From JAPUEK01 sp963815355 (lineage in GTDB: Bacteria; Pseudomonadota; Alphaproteobacteria; Rhodobacterales; Rhodobacteraceae), in the NCBI GenBank assembly GCA_963815355.1, contig CAWFGJ010000011.1, forward strand, positions 124,001 to 188,000: a stretch of DNA of 64,000 bases, written 5' to 3'. The position numbers were made by a program, and so were the translations under genes. This document shows positions 26,311-35,950 of the stretch, piece after piece. Numbering within the stretch: position 1 is the stretch's first letter; each line of letters opens with the position of its first letter. Under the pieces are notes generated by a model. That model saw nothing but the letters and a program-made list of their open reading frames with translations, was not told the origin of the DNA and did not search any database.

Positions 26311-27243
26311 TTACGGTTGGGGCATTGCCTCGACCGGGATCACCCCGCCCGGATGACCGATGACCGTGGCGGCCAGCCGATGCCCTGCCGCCGCCGCCGC
26401 CTCGGGTGCCGCCCCGTCCAGACGCGCGGCCAGATAGCCGCCGTTAAAGCTGTCGCCCGCCCCCGTGGTGTCCACCACAACCGCAGCCCGGGCAAAGGCC
26501 ATCTGCGCCTCTTGCCCGCCCGACCGGACCAACGGCCCCGCAGCGCCATTCTTCAACACGATCTCTTCCAGCCCCAAGCCCGCCAGCCGCGCCATGACCT
26601 CGGCAGGCGTGGTGCCGGGATAGAGCCGCTCTTCGTCGTCAAAAGACGGCAGGCCGATGGTGCTGGCGGCCCACATCGACGCGAACACCGCGCGTGCTGT
26701 GTCTTCGTCGGCCCACAGCCGGGGGCGATAGTTGCTGTCAAACACCACCCGGTGCCCCGCCGCCTTAAGCGCCGCCAAGCGGGCGATCAGCGCGGTGCGC
26801 ACCTCTGGCGGCAAGATCGCCAGCGTGATCCCGGAAAGGTAGATCACCTCAAACCGCGCCAGATCCTCCAGCCGCGCCCCCACGCCCGAAAACAACGTCC
26901 GCGCCGCCGAGGCTTCGCGCCAATATCGGAAAGACCGCTCGCCCGCCGCGTCCAGTTCGATCGAGTATATCCCCGGCAAGCGGCTGTCATGGCTGCCGAC
27001 AAGGGTATCATCCAGCCCCTCGGCCACCAGCAATGCCCGGATGCGGGCCGAAAACCCGTCCGTCCCAAGGTTCGTGACATAGCTGACCCTGCAGCCCGCC
27101 CCGCCCCGCAACCGCGCCAGATAGACCGCGGTGTTGTAGGTGTCGCCCGCAAAAGCCACCCGCGCCTGCCCGCTTACCAGATCCAACCCGCTCAACTCGA
27201 TCATACACTCGCCAATGCAGGCGATGGCAGGGGCTTGCGACAT
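26311..27243 (-). CDS. kdgK: PfkB-family sugar kinase, 2-dehydro-3-deoxygluconokinase-like
   Basis: A 310-residue ribokinase-fold protein starting with IACIGECMIEL and carrying GDTYNTAVYLARL and the anion-hole motif DTTGAGDSFNGGYLA, which includes the catalytic Asp. These match KdgK, which phosphorylates 2-keto-3-deoxygluconate to KDPG for the Entner-Doudoroff pathway. The ATG at 27243 has GGAG 6 bases upstream. It is divergent from the FAH-family gene, 142 bases apart, suggesting shared control. Confidence 0.85.
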   Translation of the reverse strand: MSQAPAIACIGECMIELSGLDLVSGQARVAFAGDTYNTAVYLARLRGGAGCRVSYVTNLGTDGFSARIRALLVAEGLDDTLVGSHDSRLPGIYSIELDAAGERSFRYWREASAARTLFSGVGARLEDLARFEVIYLSGITLAILPPEVRTALIARLAALKAAGHRVVFDSNYRPRLWADEDTARAVFASMWAASTIGLPSFDDEERLYPGTTPAEVMARLAGLGLEEIVLKNGAAGPLVRSGGQEAQMAFARAAVVVDTTGAGDSFNGGYLAARLDGAAPEAAAAAGHRLAATVIGHPGGVIPVEAMPQP

Positions 27244-27385
27244 GGAGATCTCCAACTTCTCTGTTCATCTGCGGTTCTAAAGACGCCCTCGCCCGTGGGC
27301 AATGACCTAGCGACAGGCGGATGACCAATTGCACGCGCGCGCAGGATGCGCTTTCCTGCCACAGCATCAACATTGGGGGGCGGGC

Positions 27386-28537
27386 ATGGACGGATTGGAC
27401 AGCACAGGCTGCTATGTCGGACGGGTCTGGCAGCCCGGCCTCGGCCCGACCCTTGTGGCCCTGAACCAAGGCCGGGTGGTCGACATCACCAGCCGCACCG
27501 CCCCGACCCTGCGTGACCTGCTGGAACAGGGTGATCCCGCCGCCTTTGTCCGGGCGCATCTGGCCAAGGCCGATGCCGCAGACCTCGGCCCGCTGGCCGC
27601 CCTTTTATCCGCCAGCGAAGAGCCCGCACCCGACAGCCTCCATCTTCTGGCCCCCAACGATCTGCAAGCCGTCAAAGCCTGCGGCGTGACCTTTGCCGGC
27701 TCGATGATTGAGCGGGTGATAGAGGAACGCGCCGCCGGTGACGCCTCGCGCGCCGACGCGATCCGCAGCCGCGTTGCCGCCGTGATCGGCGACAGCCTGC
27801 GCGGCCTTGTTCCCGGCTCTGACAAGGCCGCAGAGGTCAAAACCCTGCTTCAGTCCGAGGGGCTGTGGAGCCAGTATCTAGAGGTCGGCATTGGCCCCGA
27901 CGCCGAGGTTTTCACCAAGGCGCAACCAATGTCTGCCGTGGGTTACGGTGCCAGCGTCGGCCTGCACCCGATCAGTCGCTGGAACAACCCCGAACCCGAG
28001 GTCGTGCTGGCCGTGAATAGCCTTGGCACCATCAAGGGCGGGGCCTTGGGCAATGACGTGAACCTGCGCGATGTCGAAGGCCGCTCTGCCCTGCTGCTGG
28101 GCAAGGCCAAAGACAACAACGCCGCCGCCGCGATTGGCCCCTTTGTCCGCCTGTTCGACGAACACTTCACGCTGGATGACCTGCGCCGCGCGGAATTGAG
28201 CCTTGAGGTGCTCGGAACCGACGGCTTCCGCATGACCGGGCGGTCGTCGATGACCATGATTAGCCGTGACCCCGCCGATCTGGTGGCGCAGACACGCGGG
28301 CGGCATCACCAATACCCCGACGGCTTCATGCTGTATTGCGGCACGATGTTTGCCCCGGTGCAGGATCGCGACGGGCCGGGGCAGGGCTTTACCCACCACA
28401 TCGGCGACCGGGTGACGATCTCGGCCCCGGGCCTTGGCACGCTGGTCAACACCGTGCGGCTGGCAACGCAAGCGCCTGAGTGGGTCTTTGGCACCGCCGC
28501 CCTGATGCGCAACCTCGCCGGACGGGGCTTGCTGTAG
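27386..28537 (+). CDS. Fumarylacetoacetate hydrolase-family protein, probable sugar-acid dehydratase
   Basis: A 383-residue protein with a C-terminal FAH fold. The metal-binding motif is NNPEPEVVLAV, and the region around DVEGRSALLLGKAKDN and YCGTMFAPVQDRD is typical of the long (about 385 residue) alphaproteobacterial branch. In Caulobacter a protein of this branch (XylX) dehydrates 2-keto-3-deoxy-xylonate to alpha-ketoglutarate semialdehyde. Location beside a KDG kinase and a gluconate gene set supports a sugar-acid role, but the exact substrate is inference. GGGGGGCGGG precedes the ATG. Confidence 0.78.
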   Translation: MDGLDSTGCYVGRVWQPGLGPTLVALNQGRVVDITSRTAPTLRDLLEQGDPAAFVRAHLAKADAADLGPLAALLSASEEPAPDSLHLLAPNDLQAVKACGVTFAGSMIERVIEERAAGDASRADAIRSRVAAVIGDSLRGLVPGSDKAAEVKTLLQSEGLWSQYLEVGIGPDAEVFTKAQPMSAVGYGASVGLHPISRWNNPEPEVVLAVNSLGTIKGGALGNDVNLRDVEGRSALLLGKAKDNNAAAAIGPFVRLFDEHFTLDDLRRAELSLEVLGTDGFRMTGRSSMTMISRDPADLVAQTRGRHHQYPDGFMLYCGTMFAPVQDRDGPGQGFTHHIGDRVTISAPGLGTLVNTVRLATQAPEWVFGTAALMRNLAGRGLL

Positions 28538-28540
28538 CGC

Positions 28541-29467
28541 TTAGGGCTGGTCGCGCAGCCACTCGGTCAGCACGCCCAGAAACTCGGCCCGCACCGCTTC
28601 ACTTTGCGCGCCCAGCGCCACCCGCAACGGATGGGCCGATGGGGCCCAATTTGTCCGTCCGCGCTCGGCCCCGTCCAGCGTGACCGTCGCATCCCCGGTG
28701 GCAAAGTCGAACAGCTCCGGCATCAGCGCGGCGATCAGCGTTACCGGATCATGCAGCCCCGCCCCATCGGGCTTGCCGACCGAGGCATAAAACCCAAGGT
28801 AATACTCTGAAATCGCAGCGATAAACTTGCACATCCGGGTGTCCGGCGCGCACAGTTCCGCGATGTCGTCATGCGACAGCAAGATGCGGTCGGTCACATC
28901 CAGCCCCACCCAAGTGGACTTCGCGATCCCCCGCGCCACGATATCGGCCGACAGCGGGTCATTGTGGATATTCGCCTCGGCCACGACCGTGACATTGCCC
29001 GGCGCGCGAAACGCCCCGCCCATTATGTAAAGATGCCCCAACCGATTGGCGAAATCGGGGTCGCGCTGCAAAGCCTCGGCGATATTGGTCAGCGGGCCTA
29101 CGGCGAAAATAACCACCTCGCCCGGGGCTTCGCGGGTGTGGCGGATCAGGAAATCGGCGGCGTCCTCGTCCACGGCCTTGCCCTGCACCACCCGCCGCTC
29201 CAACGCCCCAAACCCGTGCGGGCCATGCACCGCAACCGTGGGCTGGTGGATCACCGGGCTTTTCGGTGCCGCACAGCCCCGCGCCACCGGAATATGCCCC
29301 TGGCCCGCAACCTCGCACAGCCACAACGCATTTTCGGTGGCGGTATCGACCGTCACATTGCCGAACACCGCCGTCAGACCCAGAATCTCGAACCGCTTGC
29401 AGCCAAAGGCGTAGAAAAGCGCCAAGGCGTCGTCGATGCCCGGATCGGTATCAATGATGATCTTCAC
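28541..29467 (-). CDS. Inosine-uridine preferring nucleoside hydrolase
   Basis: A 308-residue protein starting with GTG (VKIIIDTDPGIDDALAL), where the aspartate cluster binds the catalytic Ca2+. Also visible are HGPHGFG, VAVGPLTNIA-like FAVGPLTNIA and the conserved MGGAF. It splits ribonucleosides into base and ribose. The GTGA overlap with the upstream ribokinase-like gene couples the two, so released ribose could be phosphorylated directly. The longer frame upstream to 29782 runs through the kinase gene and is not used. Confidence 0.92.
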   Translation of the reverse strand: MKIIIDTDPGIDDALALFYAFGCKRFEILGLTAVFGNVTVDTATENALWLCEVAGQGHIPVARGCAAPKSPVIHQPTVAVHGPHGFGALERRVVQGKAVDEDAADFLIRHTREAPGEVVIFAVGPLTNIAEALQRDPDFANRLGHLYIMGGAFRAPGNVTVVAEANIHNDPLSADIVARGIAKSTWVGLDVTDRILLSHDDIAELCAPDTRMCKFIAAISEYYLGFYASVGKPDGAGLHDPVTLIAALMPELFDFATGDATVTLDGAERGRTNWAPSAHPLRVALGAQSEAVRAEFLGVLTEWLRDQP

Positions 29468-30342
29468 GCCCGTGCCTCCAGAAACGCCGTAACCTCGGCC
29501 AAAGTCGGGATCACCCCCGCCGCCCCCAACCGCGTCACCTGCAATGCCCCCGCAGCACTGGCATAGCGCAAGGCCTCCTCCACCGACTGCCCTCCGTCTT
29601 GCAACGCCAGAAAATACCCCATGAACGTGTCGCCCGCGCCGGTCGTATCCACCGGATCGACCTTGAAGGCGGGCATGGCAACCCGCACGCCGCCGCTGAC
29701 ATATTCCGCCCCCTGCGCGCCCCGCGTGATCAACAGCGCCAGCGTTTGCGGCAAATGATCTTCGCCACCAAGCGCCACGCAAAGCTGTTCAAACTCCACC
29801 GCATTCAGCGACAGCAGATCAACCAAAGGCAGCAAGGGCACCGCAGAAGCCGCATCAAACGGTGCTGGCACAAAGGCAATCTTCAGCCCCGCCGCCCGCG
29901 CCTCGGTCATCGCTTCGGCCAAAAGGTTGGTCTCATTCTGCGCCAAGAACCAATCGCCCACCGCGCAGGCCGCCAAGGTTTCCCGAAACGCAGCCATCGG
30001 AATATGACGGTTGGCGCCCGGGTCCAGCACGATGCAGTTCTCCGCGTCGGCATCAATCAGGATCAGCGCGGTTCCCGTCTCTACCCCCGGCACGCCCACG
30101 ACATGCGTGTGGTCCAGCCCGAACCCCTCCAACGCCGCCCGCATCGCCCCATCCTGCGCCGAGATCGCCCCGACATGGCGCACCGCCCCCCCGGCCCGAA
30201 CAACCGCAACCGACTGGTTCAGCCCCTTCCCCCCCAGGCCGACCAGCGTTTCCTTTGACGAAATCGTCTCCCCCGCCCGGGGCAGATGCGGCAAACGATA
30301 GATCCGGTCCCAGTTCAATGACCCAAGGTTCAGGATCGTCAT
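29464..30342 (-). CDS. Ribokinase-like PfkB-family kinase
   Basis: A 292-residue PfkB kinase. The N-terminal motif GLGGKGLNQSVAVVRAGG (substrate site) and C-terminal DTTGAGDTFMGYFLA (ATP/anion hole with catalytic Asp) match ribokinase. With the nucleoside hydrolase it would form a nucleoside to ribose to ribose-5-phosphate route. The ATG at 30342 has a GGGGG site about 8 bases upstream. There is a 103-base gap to the DUF4202 gene upstream. Confidence 0.86.
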   Translation of the reverse strand: MTILNLGSLNWDRIYRLPHLPRAGETISSKETLVGLGGKGLNQSVAVVRAGGAVRHVGAISAQDGAMRAALEGFGLDHTHVVGVPGVETGTALILIDADAENCIVLDPGANRHIPMAAFRETLAACAVGDWFLAQNETNLLAEAMTEARAAGLKIAFVPAPFDAASAVPLLPLVDLLSLNAVEFEQLCVALGGEDHLPQTLALLITRGAQGAEYVSGGVRVAMPAFKVDPVDTTGAGDTFMGYFLALQDGGQSVEEALRYASAAGALQVTRLGAAGVIPTLAEVTAFLEARA

Positions 30343-30445
30343 GACAGCCCCCACTTACCGCATCGGTATCAGGGCCAACGAAACGCCGAAACAACAGCCA
30401 AGGGCAAGCCCCCCCGCTTAGCCCCTCGCGCAAAAATTTCGGCCG

Positions 30446-31033
30446 TTACCCGCCAAAGGCCGCCGCCAAAGGCGGTTCCAGATCAAACTCGGCCAGCACC
30501 TGCGCCCGGGCAAGCGCGGACATCTTGCGCGCGGTCTTTTGCACAATGTCCAAAACGTCGGCCGGATCACGGGTCGCCGCAAACCCCGCAAAATGCCAGC
30601 GCAGAAACACGAAACACACCACATCTTCCAGCGCCTGCACCTCGGGGTCGCGCTTGATCCCCTCCTTACGCAGCAACGCGCCGATGCGCGCGCAATCCGC
30701 TGGCGGATAGGCCGCCTCGGCCATGATCCCGGCGACCCGCTCGGCATGGCGCAGACCCTGCTCCTTGCGCCACGCCAGATACCCCTCTTTGCCTTGGGGA
30801 TAGTCGGCGCGCGGCAAAAGCCACCGCTCGACATGCTGGCCCCGCGCCGCGATCCTCAGAATGTCCGAGGCAGCCGGCACCAATCGCGCCAACTCCGCAC
30901 TCATCCGCTCGCCGTAAAGCAAGGCGGCGGGGCGCCCCTCTTCCAAGGTGGGATCAGCGGCATTGGCCGCATCAATCAACGCCAAAGCCATCGTCAGGCG
31001 CCCAAGCGTCGGGGTGGCCGGAGGTATACTCAT
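30446..31033 (-). CDS. DUF4202-family protein of unknown function
   Basis: A 195-residue all-helical soluble protein. The region from RIAARGQHVERWLLPR through DYPQGKEGYLAWRKEQ is the hallmark of DUF4202. Conserved His (GQHVERW, LRHAERV) and acidic residues (ALEDVVCFVFL) recall an HD-like metal site, so a hydrolase is possible but unproven. It lies between the kinases of the sugar-acid island on the same strand, so a metabolite-repair role could be tested. No signal peptide. Confidence 0.75.
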   Translation of the reverse strand: MSIPPATPTLGRLTMALALIDAANAADPTLEEGRPAALLYGERMSAELARLVPAASDILRIAARGQHVERWLLPRADYPQGKEGYLAWRKEQGLRHAERVAGIMAEAAYPPADCARIGALLRKEGIKRDPEVQALEDVVCFVFLRWHFAGFAATRDPADVLDIVQKTARKMSALARAQVLAEFDLEPPLAAAFGG

Positions 31034-31105
31034 AAAAAAGACCCTTGTTTGAACACATTGACCTTAACGTAAATCAATCAAAGGCTGAACCCCGCGACCA
31101 GGGAT

Positions 31106-31609
31106 TTACGCAGGATCACCCCAATTTCCCAACCGCTCCACGATTTCTGCCACCAGATCGGGCAGCGGCTGGTCGATTGACACCCGCATGGCCTCATCCG
31201 GGCCGGGCGGCTCCAGCGTGGCAAACTGGCTGTCCAACAGCGACAGCGGCATGTAGTGCCCCTTGCGCGCCGCCATGCGCGCGGCAATCACCTCGCGGCT
31301 TCCGTCCAGAAAAACAAACTGCACCGGTCCACCCGCGCCCGCGCGCAAACGGTCGCGATAGGCGCGCCGCAACGCGGAACAGCCGATGATCACCGGCGCT
31401 GTCGCCGCCATCTCCGCCGCCACAAGATCCAGCCAAGGCCAACGGTCCGCATCGCTCAATGCCAGCCCTGCCCGCATCTTCTCCACATTGGCCGCAGGGT
31501 GCAGATCATCACCGTCACGATAGCAAAGCCGCAAACGCGCGGCCAAAGCCTCACCCACGCTGGATTTGCCGCAGCCCGCAACCCCCATCAGGATGACCCG
31601 CAAACTCAT
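31106..31609 (-). CDS. gntK: Gluconokinase
   Basis: A 167-residue P-loop kinase of the GntK family. The P-loop is GVAGCGKSS at residues 9-17, followed by the substrate motif DGDDLHPAANVEKM, then CSALRRAYRDRLR and KGHYMPLSLLDSQFATLE. It converts D-gluconate to 6-phosphogluconate for the Entner-Doudoroff and pentose phosphate pathways. It starts in an ATGA overlap with the SDR gene, consistent with the two enzymes acting in sequence (5-ketogluconate to gluconate to 6-phosphogluconate). Confidence 0.93.
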   Translation of the reverse strand: MSLRVILMGVAGCGKSSVGEALAARLRLCYRDGDDLHPAANVEKMRAGLALSDADRWPWLDLVAAEMAATAPVIIGCSALRRAYRDRLRAGAGGPVQFVFLDGSREVIAARMAARKGHYMPLSLLDSQFATLEPPGPDEAMRVSIDQPLPDLVAEIVERLGNWGDPA

Positions 31610-32355
31610 AGCGAGGCCGTCAAACCGCCATCGACATAAAGGATGTGCCCGTTCACGAAACTCGCCGCGTCCGACGCAAGAAACACACAAGCCCCCACCA
31701 ACTCATCAACCTTGCCCCAGCGCCCCGCAGGCGTGCGCTTTTGCAACCAGTCGTTAAAGGCCGGATCGGCAAGCAATGCGGCGTTCAGCGGCGTCTCGAA
31801 ATAACCCGGCGCGATGGCGTTACAGTTAAGCCCGTATTTCGCCCAATCGGTCGCCATGCCCTTGGTCAGATTTCCAACTGCACCCTTGGTCGCCGTATAG
31901 GGCGCGATTGAGGGCCGGGCGAGTGCTGTCTGCACCGAAGCAATGTTGATGATCCGCCCGGCCCGGCGCCCAATCATATGCCGCCCCACCGCTTGACCGA
32001 CGTGAAAAACACTGGCGATGTTGGTCTGCAACAACCGCTCAAATGCGTCAGCGGGAAAGTCCTCCAACGGGCCGCGATGCTGCATCCCGGCGTTATTTAC
32101 CAAGATGTCGATAGCACCCACCTCGGCCTCAAATCCGTCAACCGCGGCGCGCACCGCCTCATGGTCGGTCACGTCAAACGCCAAGGTCCGCGCCCCGGCG
32201 ATCCCTGCCGCCGCCGCGTCAAGCCGCGCCTGATCCCGCCCGTTCAGCACAACCTCGGCACCCGCTGCGGCCAAGCCCTTGGCCAAAGCATAGCCAATCC
32301 CCTGTGACGCACCCGTCACCAAAGCCCGCCGGCCTGTCAGATCAAAAATCTTCAT
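31606..32355 (-). CDS. SDR oxidoreductase, probable gluconate 5-dehydrogenase
   Basis: A 249-residue short-chain dehydrogenase with nucleotide-binding TGASQGIG, NNAG, catalytic Ser (NIASVQTALA) and Tyr/Lys (YTATKGAV). The loop NNAGMQHRGPLEDFP closely resembles IdnO/GNO, which reduces 5-ketogluconate to gluconate. The ATGA coupling to gluconokinase supports that role. Other sugar-acid or polyol substrates remain possible. It is the first gene of the minus-strand island running to 28541. Confidence 0.82.
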   Translation of the reverse strand: MKIFDLTGRRALVTGASQGIGYALAKGLAAAGAEVVLNGRDQARLDAAAAGIAGARTLAFDVTDHEAVRAAVDGFEAEVGAIDILVNNAGMQHRGPLEDFPADAFERLLQTNIASVFHVGQAVGRHMIGRRAGRIINIASVQTALARPSIAPYTATKGAVGNLTKGMATDWAKYGLNCNAIAPGYFETPLNAALLADPAFNDWLQKRTPAGRWGKVDELVGACVFLASDAASFVNGHILYVDGGLTASL

Positions 32356-32396
32356 CGTCCTCGCCCCCTCTTCAAAACCTGCAAAACGGCCCTGCA

Positions 32397-32469
32397 GAAC
32401 GCTCCGCGGGGAGTATTTGGGCCAAGATGAAAGCCCATTTTCTGTCCTTAAATATCCCCGCCGGAGGCT
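32397..32469. repeat. 73-bp intergenic repeat, copy 1
   Basis: Outer arms rich in GCTCCGCGGGG and CCCCGCCGGAGGC flank GGAGTATTTGGGCCAAGATG and a TTAAATA half. It lies between the smc stop and the start of the SDR gene. The central core is identical to copies 2 and 3. Confidence 0.85.
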
Positions 32470-32494
32470 TCCGCAACCGGCAATCTGCGCGCGT

Positions 32495-35400
32495 TCAGGC
32501 GACCAGCGCCTCAGCCCGTTTCAGATCAACCGAAACCAGCTGGCTTACCCCTTGCTCGGCCATCGTCACCCCGTACAAGCGATCCATCCGTGCCATGGTT
32601 ACGGCATGGTGCGTGATGATCAGAAACCGCGTTTCGGTGCGGCGCGTCATCTCGTCCAACAGGTCACAGAACCGCGTGACGTTGGCGTCATCCAAGGGCG
32701 CGTCCACTTCGTCCAGCACGCAGATGGGTGCGGGATTGGCAAGGAACACGCCAAAGATAAGCGCCAGCGCCGTCAGCGTTTGCTCGCCCCCCGACAAGAG
32801 GCTGAGCGTCGACAGCCGTTTGCCCGGCGGTTGGGCCATGATTTCCAGCCCGGCCTCCAGCGGATCATCGCTTTCCACCAGCACCAACCGGGCTTCGCCG
32901 CCGCCGAAAAGGTGGGTGAACAAGGTGCCGAAATTCGCGTTGACCTGCTCAAACGCCGTCAGCAACCGCTCGCGCCCCTCGCGGTTCAACCCGGCAATCC
33001 CGGCGCGCAGCTTTTTGATCGCCTCTTCCAGATCGATCTTTTCGTGCGCCAGCGTGTCATGCTCGGTCTCGACCGCCTTTGCGTCTTCTTCGGCGCGCAG
33101 GTTTACCGCGCCCAGCGACTCGCGCTGGCGCTTGAGGCGCTGCACTTCGGCCTCCAGCGCTTCGGCGTCCGGCATCCGGTCTGGATCGACCTTGAGCGTG
33201 TCCAGAAGCTGCGCCGGGGTTGACCCCGCCTCTTCGGTAATACGCTCGGCCGCCAGCGCAACGGTCGCCCGCGCCGCTTCAGAGCGCGCCTCGGCCCGCG
33301 CGCGCGCTTCGCGTGCTTCGCCCGCCAGCCGCTCACCGTCGCGTTCGGTATCACGCGCCTGACGGTGCACCGCTTCAGCCCGTGACAGCGCCTCGGCGGC
33401 GTCGGTGCGGCGGCGCTCGGCGGTGGTCATCGCCTCGGACAGCTCATCGCGCATGATCGCGATTTCTTCCGGCGCGGCAAAGGCTTCGGCCAGTTCTTCT
33501 TCGGTCTCAAGGCGGCGGCTGTCCAATTCGCTGATCCGGCGCGACGCGGTATCCAGCCGGTGCTTCCAGCCCGACAACTCCTTGACCGCCTCTTGCCGGC
33601 GCCGCACGCGCGCCTCGCCCTCGCGGCGCAATTCGTCTTGGGCCGAACGGCGGGTCATCATGGTGATGCGGGCGGCTTCCACCGCGATGCGGGCGTCTTC
33701 GACCAAGGCGCGCGCGCTGTCCAGATCGCCCAGATCTTCGGTTGCGGCCAGCGCTTCTTCCAGCCGTTCGCGGGCCTCAGCACTGTCGTCTTGATGGCGG
33801 CGGATGGCCAGGCGGGCCGCGTCCAGCTTGCCTTCGGCAATGGAGCGGTCGGCTTCGGCGCGCGCAGCGGTGCGGTTGGCTTCGGCCACGCGGGCGTCTG
33901 CGGCGCGGCGCGCGTCCCGGGCCAGCTGGTCGGCGCGGGACAACTCGGTCAACCGGGCCTGCAAATGCGCATGGGCCTGCGCCGCGCCCTCGGCCCGCGC
34001 GCCCACCTCTTCCAGATCGCGCTTCAACCGGGTCAGCCGGTTCAACTGCTGCAACCGCAAGGCAGCGGCAGAGGGCGCGTCTTCTGCCCCCGCACGGAAC
34101 CCGTCCCACCGCCACAGATCGCCCTCAACGCTGACCAAACGCTGCCCCGGCTCCAGCAGGGGCTGCAACCGCGCGCCCTCTTGCCGGGCGACAAGGCCGA
34201 TCTGTGACAAGCGGCGCGCCAAAACCTCGGGTGCCTGCACATGGGCGGCCAAGGGTGCCGCGCCCTCGGGCAGCGGATGGGGCAGGGGATAGTCGGGCAG
34301 CGCCACCCAGCCCGAGGGCCGGTCCGCCGCCACTTCGGGGGCGCGCAGATCGTCGGCCAAAGCCGCGCCCAGTGCCTTTTCCAACCCCGGCTCTACCTCA
34401 AGCCGGTCAAGAACCTGATGCCCCGCCTGCGTTTCACGCTGCACCAGCCGCGCCAAAGCGGCAACCTCGGCGCGCAGGGCCGAAGCCTCTCCCTCCGCCT
34501 CCGAGCGGAGCCCACGGGCATCCGCCTCGCGGCTTTGCGCTTCGGCGCGCGCGTCTTCGGTTTGCAAAAGTGCGGCATCGGCGGCCTCTGCCATGCCAAC
34601 GGCGACCTCTTGTGCCTCTTCGGCGGCGGCCATCGCGGCGACGGCAAGGTCAAGCGCTGCGGCGGTGGCGGTGGCGGCTTCACTGGCCCGCGCGGCCTCG
34701 GCTTCGGCCTTGGCCACGGCGGCGCGGCCATCCGCCAGCAAACGCTGGGCAGACTGGTGACGCGCGGCCAACCGGGCGGCGTCTTCGGTGGCGGCAGACA
34801 ACACCTCTTCGCGCCCGGTCAGGGCAGAAGACGCCTCCCGCTTGGCCTCGGTCGCCTCGGCCAAGCGGCCCTCATGGCCCTCATGGGCGCGGAGAAGGTG
34901 GTCAATCTCCCAGTCCAGACGCTCAATCACCTCACCCGCGTCGCGGTTCAACCCGGCTTCGCGCTCTGCGTCGCGGACCAACTCGGCAATCCGCGTCCGC
35001 AGGGTTTCAATCCGCGCCCGCGCCCGCGCCTCCTGATCGCCCAACTGGTCGCGCTGCACGGTCAACCGCTGCACGATGGCGGCGGCGATCGCCTCTTCTT
35101 CCCGCAACGGCGGCAGAGCATCTTCGGCGGCGGCGGTCTGCCTGGCGGCCAGACGCGCGGCCGCCTCGGCTTGGGCAGCCTCGGCCACCCTTTGGCGCAG
35201 ATTGCCATCCGCCTCGCCCCGCGCCAGATCCGCCTCGCGCCAGCGGCGGAACAACAACAACCCCTCCGCCCGGCGCAAGTCTTCACCGATCTCGCGATAG
35301 CGCGCCGCCTGCTTGGCTTGCCGGACCAGCGTGGACAATTGCTGGGCCAAGGCCTCCAACACATCATCAACGCGCAGCAAATTCGCCTCGGCACCAGTCA

Positions 35401-35950
35401 GCTTCAACTCGGCCTCATGGCGCCGCTGATAGAGGCCAGAAATCCCCGCCGCCTCTTCCAGCACCCGCCGCCGCGCCTTGGGCTTGGCGTTGATCAGCTC
35501 GGAAATCTGCCCCTGCCTCACCAAGGCAGGCGAATGCGCCCCGGTTGAGGCATCGGCAAACAGCATCTGCACGTCGCGCGCCCGCACATCCTTGGTGTTC
35601 AGCTTGTAGGCCGACCCCGCATCCCGCGTTATTCGGCGCACGATTTCAATCGTGTCAGCATCGTTGAAGCCTGAAGGCGCAAGCCGGTCGCTGTTGTCCA
35701 AGACCAGCGCCACCTCGGCAAAATGCCGTGCGCCGCGCGTCGCGGCCCCGTTGAAAATGACATCTTCCATGCCGCCGCCACGCATCGCGGTCGGGCGGTT
35801 CTCGCCCATCACCCAACGCAGCGCTTCCAGCAAGTTCGACTTTCCACAGCCGTTGGGGCCCACCACACCCGTCAACCCGTCATGGATCACCATATCCGTC
35901 GGATCGACGAAGCTTTTGAAGCCATTGAGCCGCAGCTTGTTGAAACGCAA
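32495..35950 (-). CDS. smc: Chromosome segregation SMC ATPase
   Basis: A 1151-residue SMC protein. Walker A GPNGCGKSN is at residues 31-39. Two very long Ala/Glu/Arg coiled coils flank a hinge at about residues 500-620 (region with PSGWVALPDYPLPHPLPEG). The C-terminal head carries the signature LSGGEQTLTALALIF and Walker B CVLDEVDAPLDD. With ScpA and ScpB it forms the condensin that organises replicated origins. Its long arms yield many shadow frames in other readings. The neighbourhood (smc, dciA-like, dsbA-like, mutY, ccrM) resembles the Caulobacter arrangement as I remember it. Confidence 0.97.
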   Translation of the reverse strand: MRFNKLRLNGFKSFVDPTDMVIHDGLTGVVGPNGCGKSNLLEALRWVMGENRPTAMRGGGMEDVIFNGAATRGARHFAEVALVLDNSDRLAPSGFNDADTIEIVRRITRDAGSAYKLNTKDVRARDVQMLFADASTGAHSPALVRQGQISELINAKPKARRRVLEEAAGISGLYQRRHEAELKLTGAEANLLRVDDVLEALAQQLSTLVRQAKQAARYREIGEDLRRAEGLLLFRRWREADLARGEADGNLRQRVAEAAQAEAAARLAARQTAAAEDALPPLREEEAIAAAIVQRLTVQRDQLGDQEARARARIETLRTRIAELVRDAEREAGLNRDAGEVIERLDWEIDHLLRAHEGHEGRLAEATEAKREASSALTGREEVLSAATEDAARLAARHQSAQRLLADGRAAVAKAEAEAARASEAATATAAALDLAVAAMAAAEEAQEVAVGMAEAADAALLQTEDARAEAQSREADARGLRSEAEGEASALRAEVAALARLVQRETQAGHQVLDRLEVEPGLEKALGAALADDLRAPEVAADRPSGWVALPDYPLPHPLPEGAAPLAAHVQAPEVLARRLSQIGLVARQEGARLQPLLEPGQRLVSVEGDLWRWDGFRAGAEDAPSAAALRLQQLNRLTRLKRDLEEVGARAEGAAQAHAHLQARLTELSRADQLARDARRAADARVAEANRTAARAEADRSIAEGKLDAARLAIRRHQDDSAEARERLEEALAATEDLGDLDSARALVEDARIAVEAARITMMTRRSAQDELRREGEARVRRRQEAVKELSGWKHRLDTASRRISELDSRRLETEEELAEAFAAPEEIAIMRDELSEAMTTAERRRTDAAEALSRAEAVHRQARDTERDGERLAGEAREARARAEARSEAARATVALAAERITEEAGSTPAQLLDTLKVDPDRMPDAEALEAEVQRLKRQRESLGAVNLRAEEDAKAVETEHDTLAHEKIDLEEAIKKLRAGIAGLNREGRERLLTAFEQVNANFGTLFTHLFGGGEARLVLVESDDPLEAGLEIMAQPPGKRLSTLSLLSGGEQTLTALALIFGVFLANPAPICVLDEVDAPLDDANVTRFCDLLDEMTRRTETRFLIITHHAVTMARMDRLYGVTMAEQGVSQLVSVDLKRAEALVA

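Noticed and set aside
28541..29782. Long (413-codon) frame for the nucleoside hydrolase
   Set aside because: The extra 105 codons run through the ribokinase-like gene in another frame; the GTG at 29467 gives the normal family N-terminus VKIIIDTDPG.
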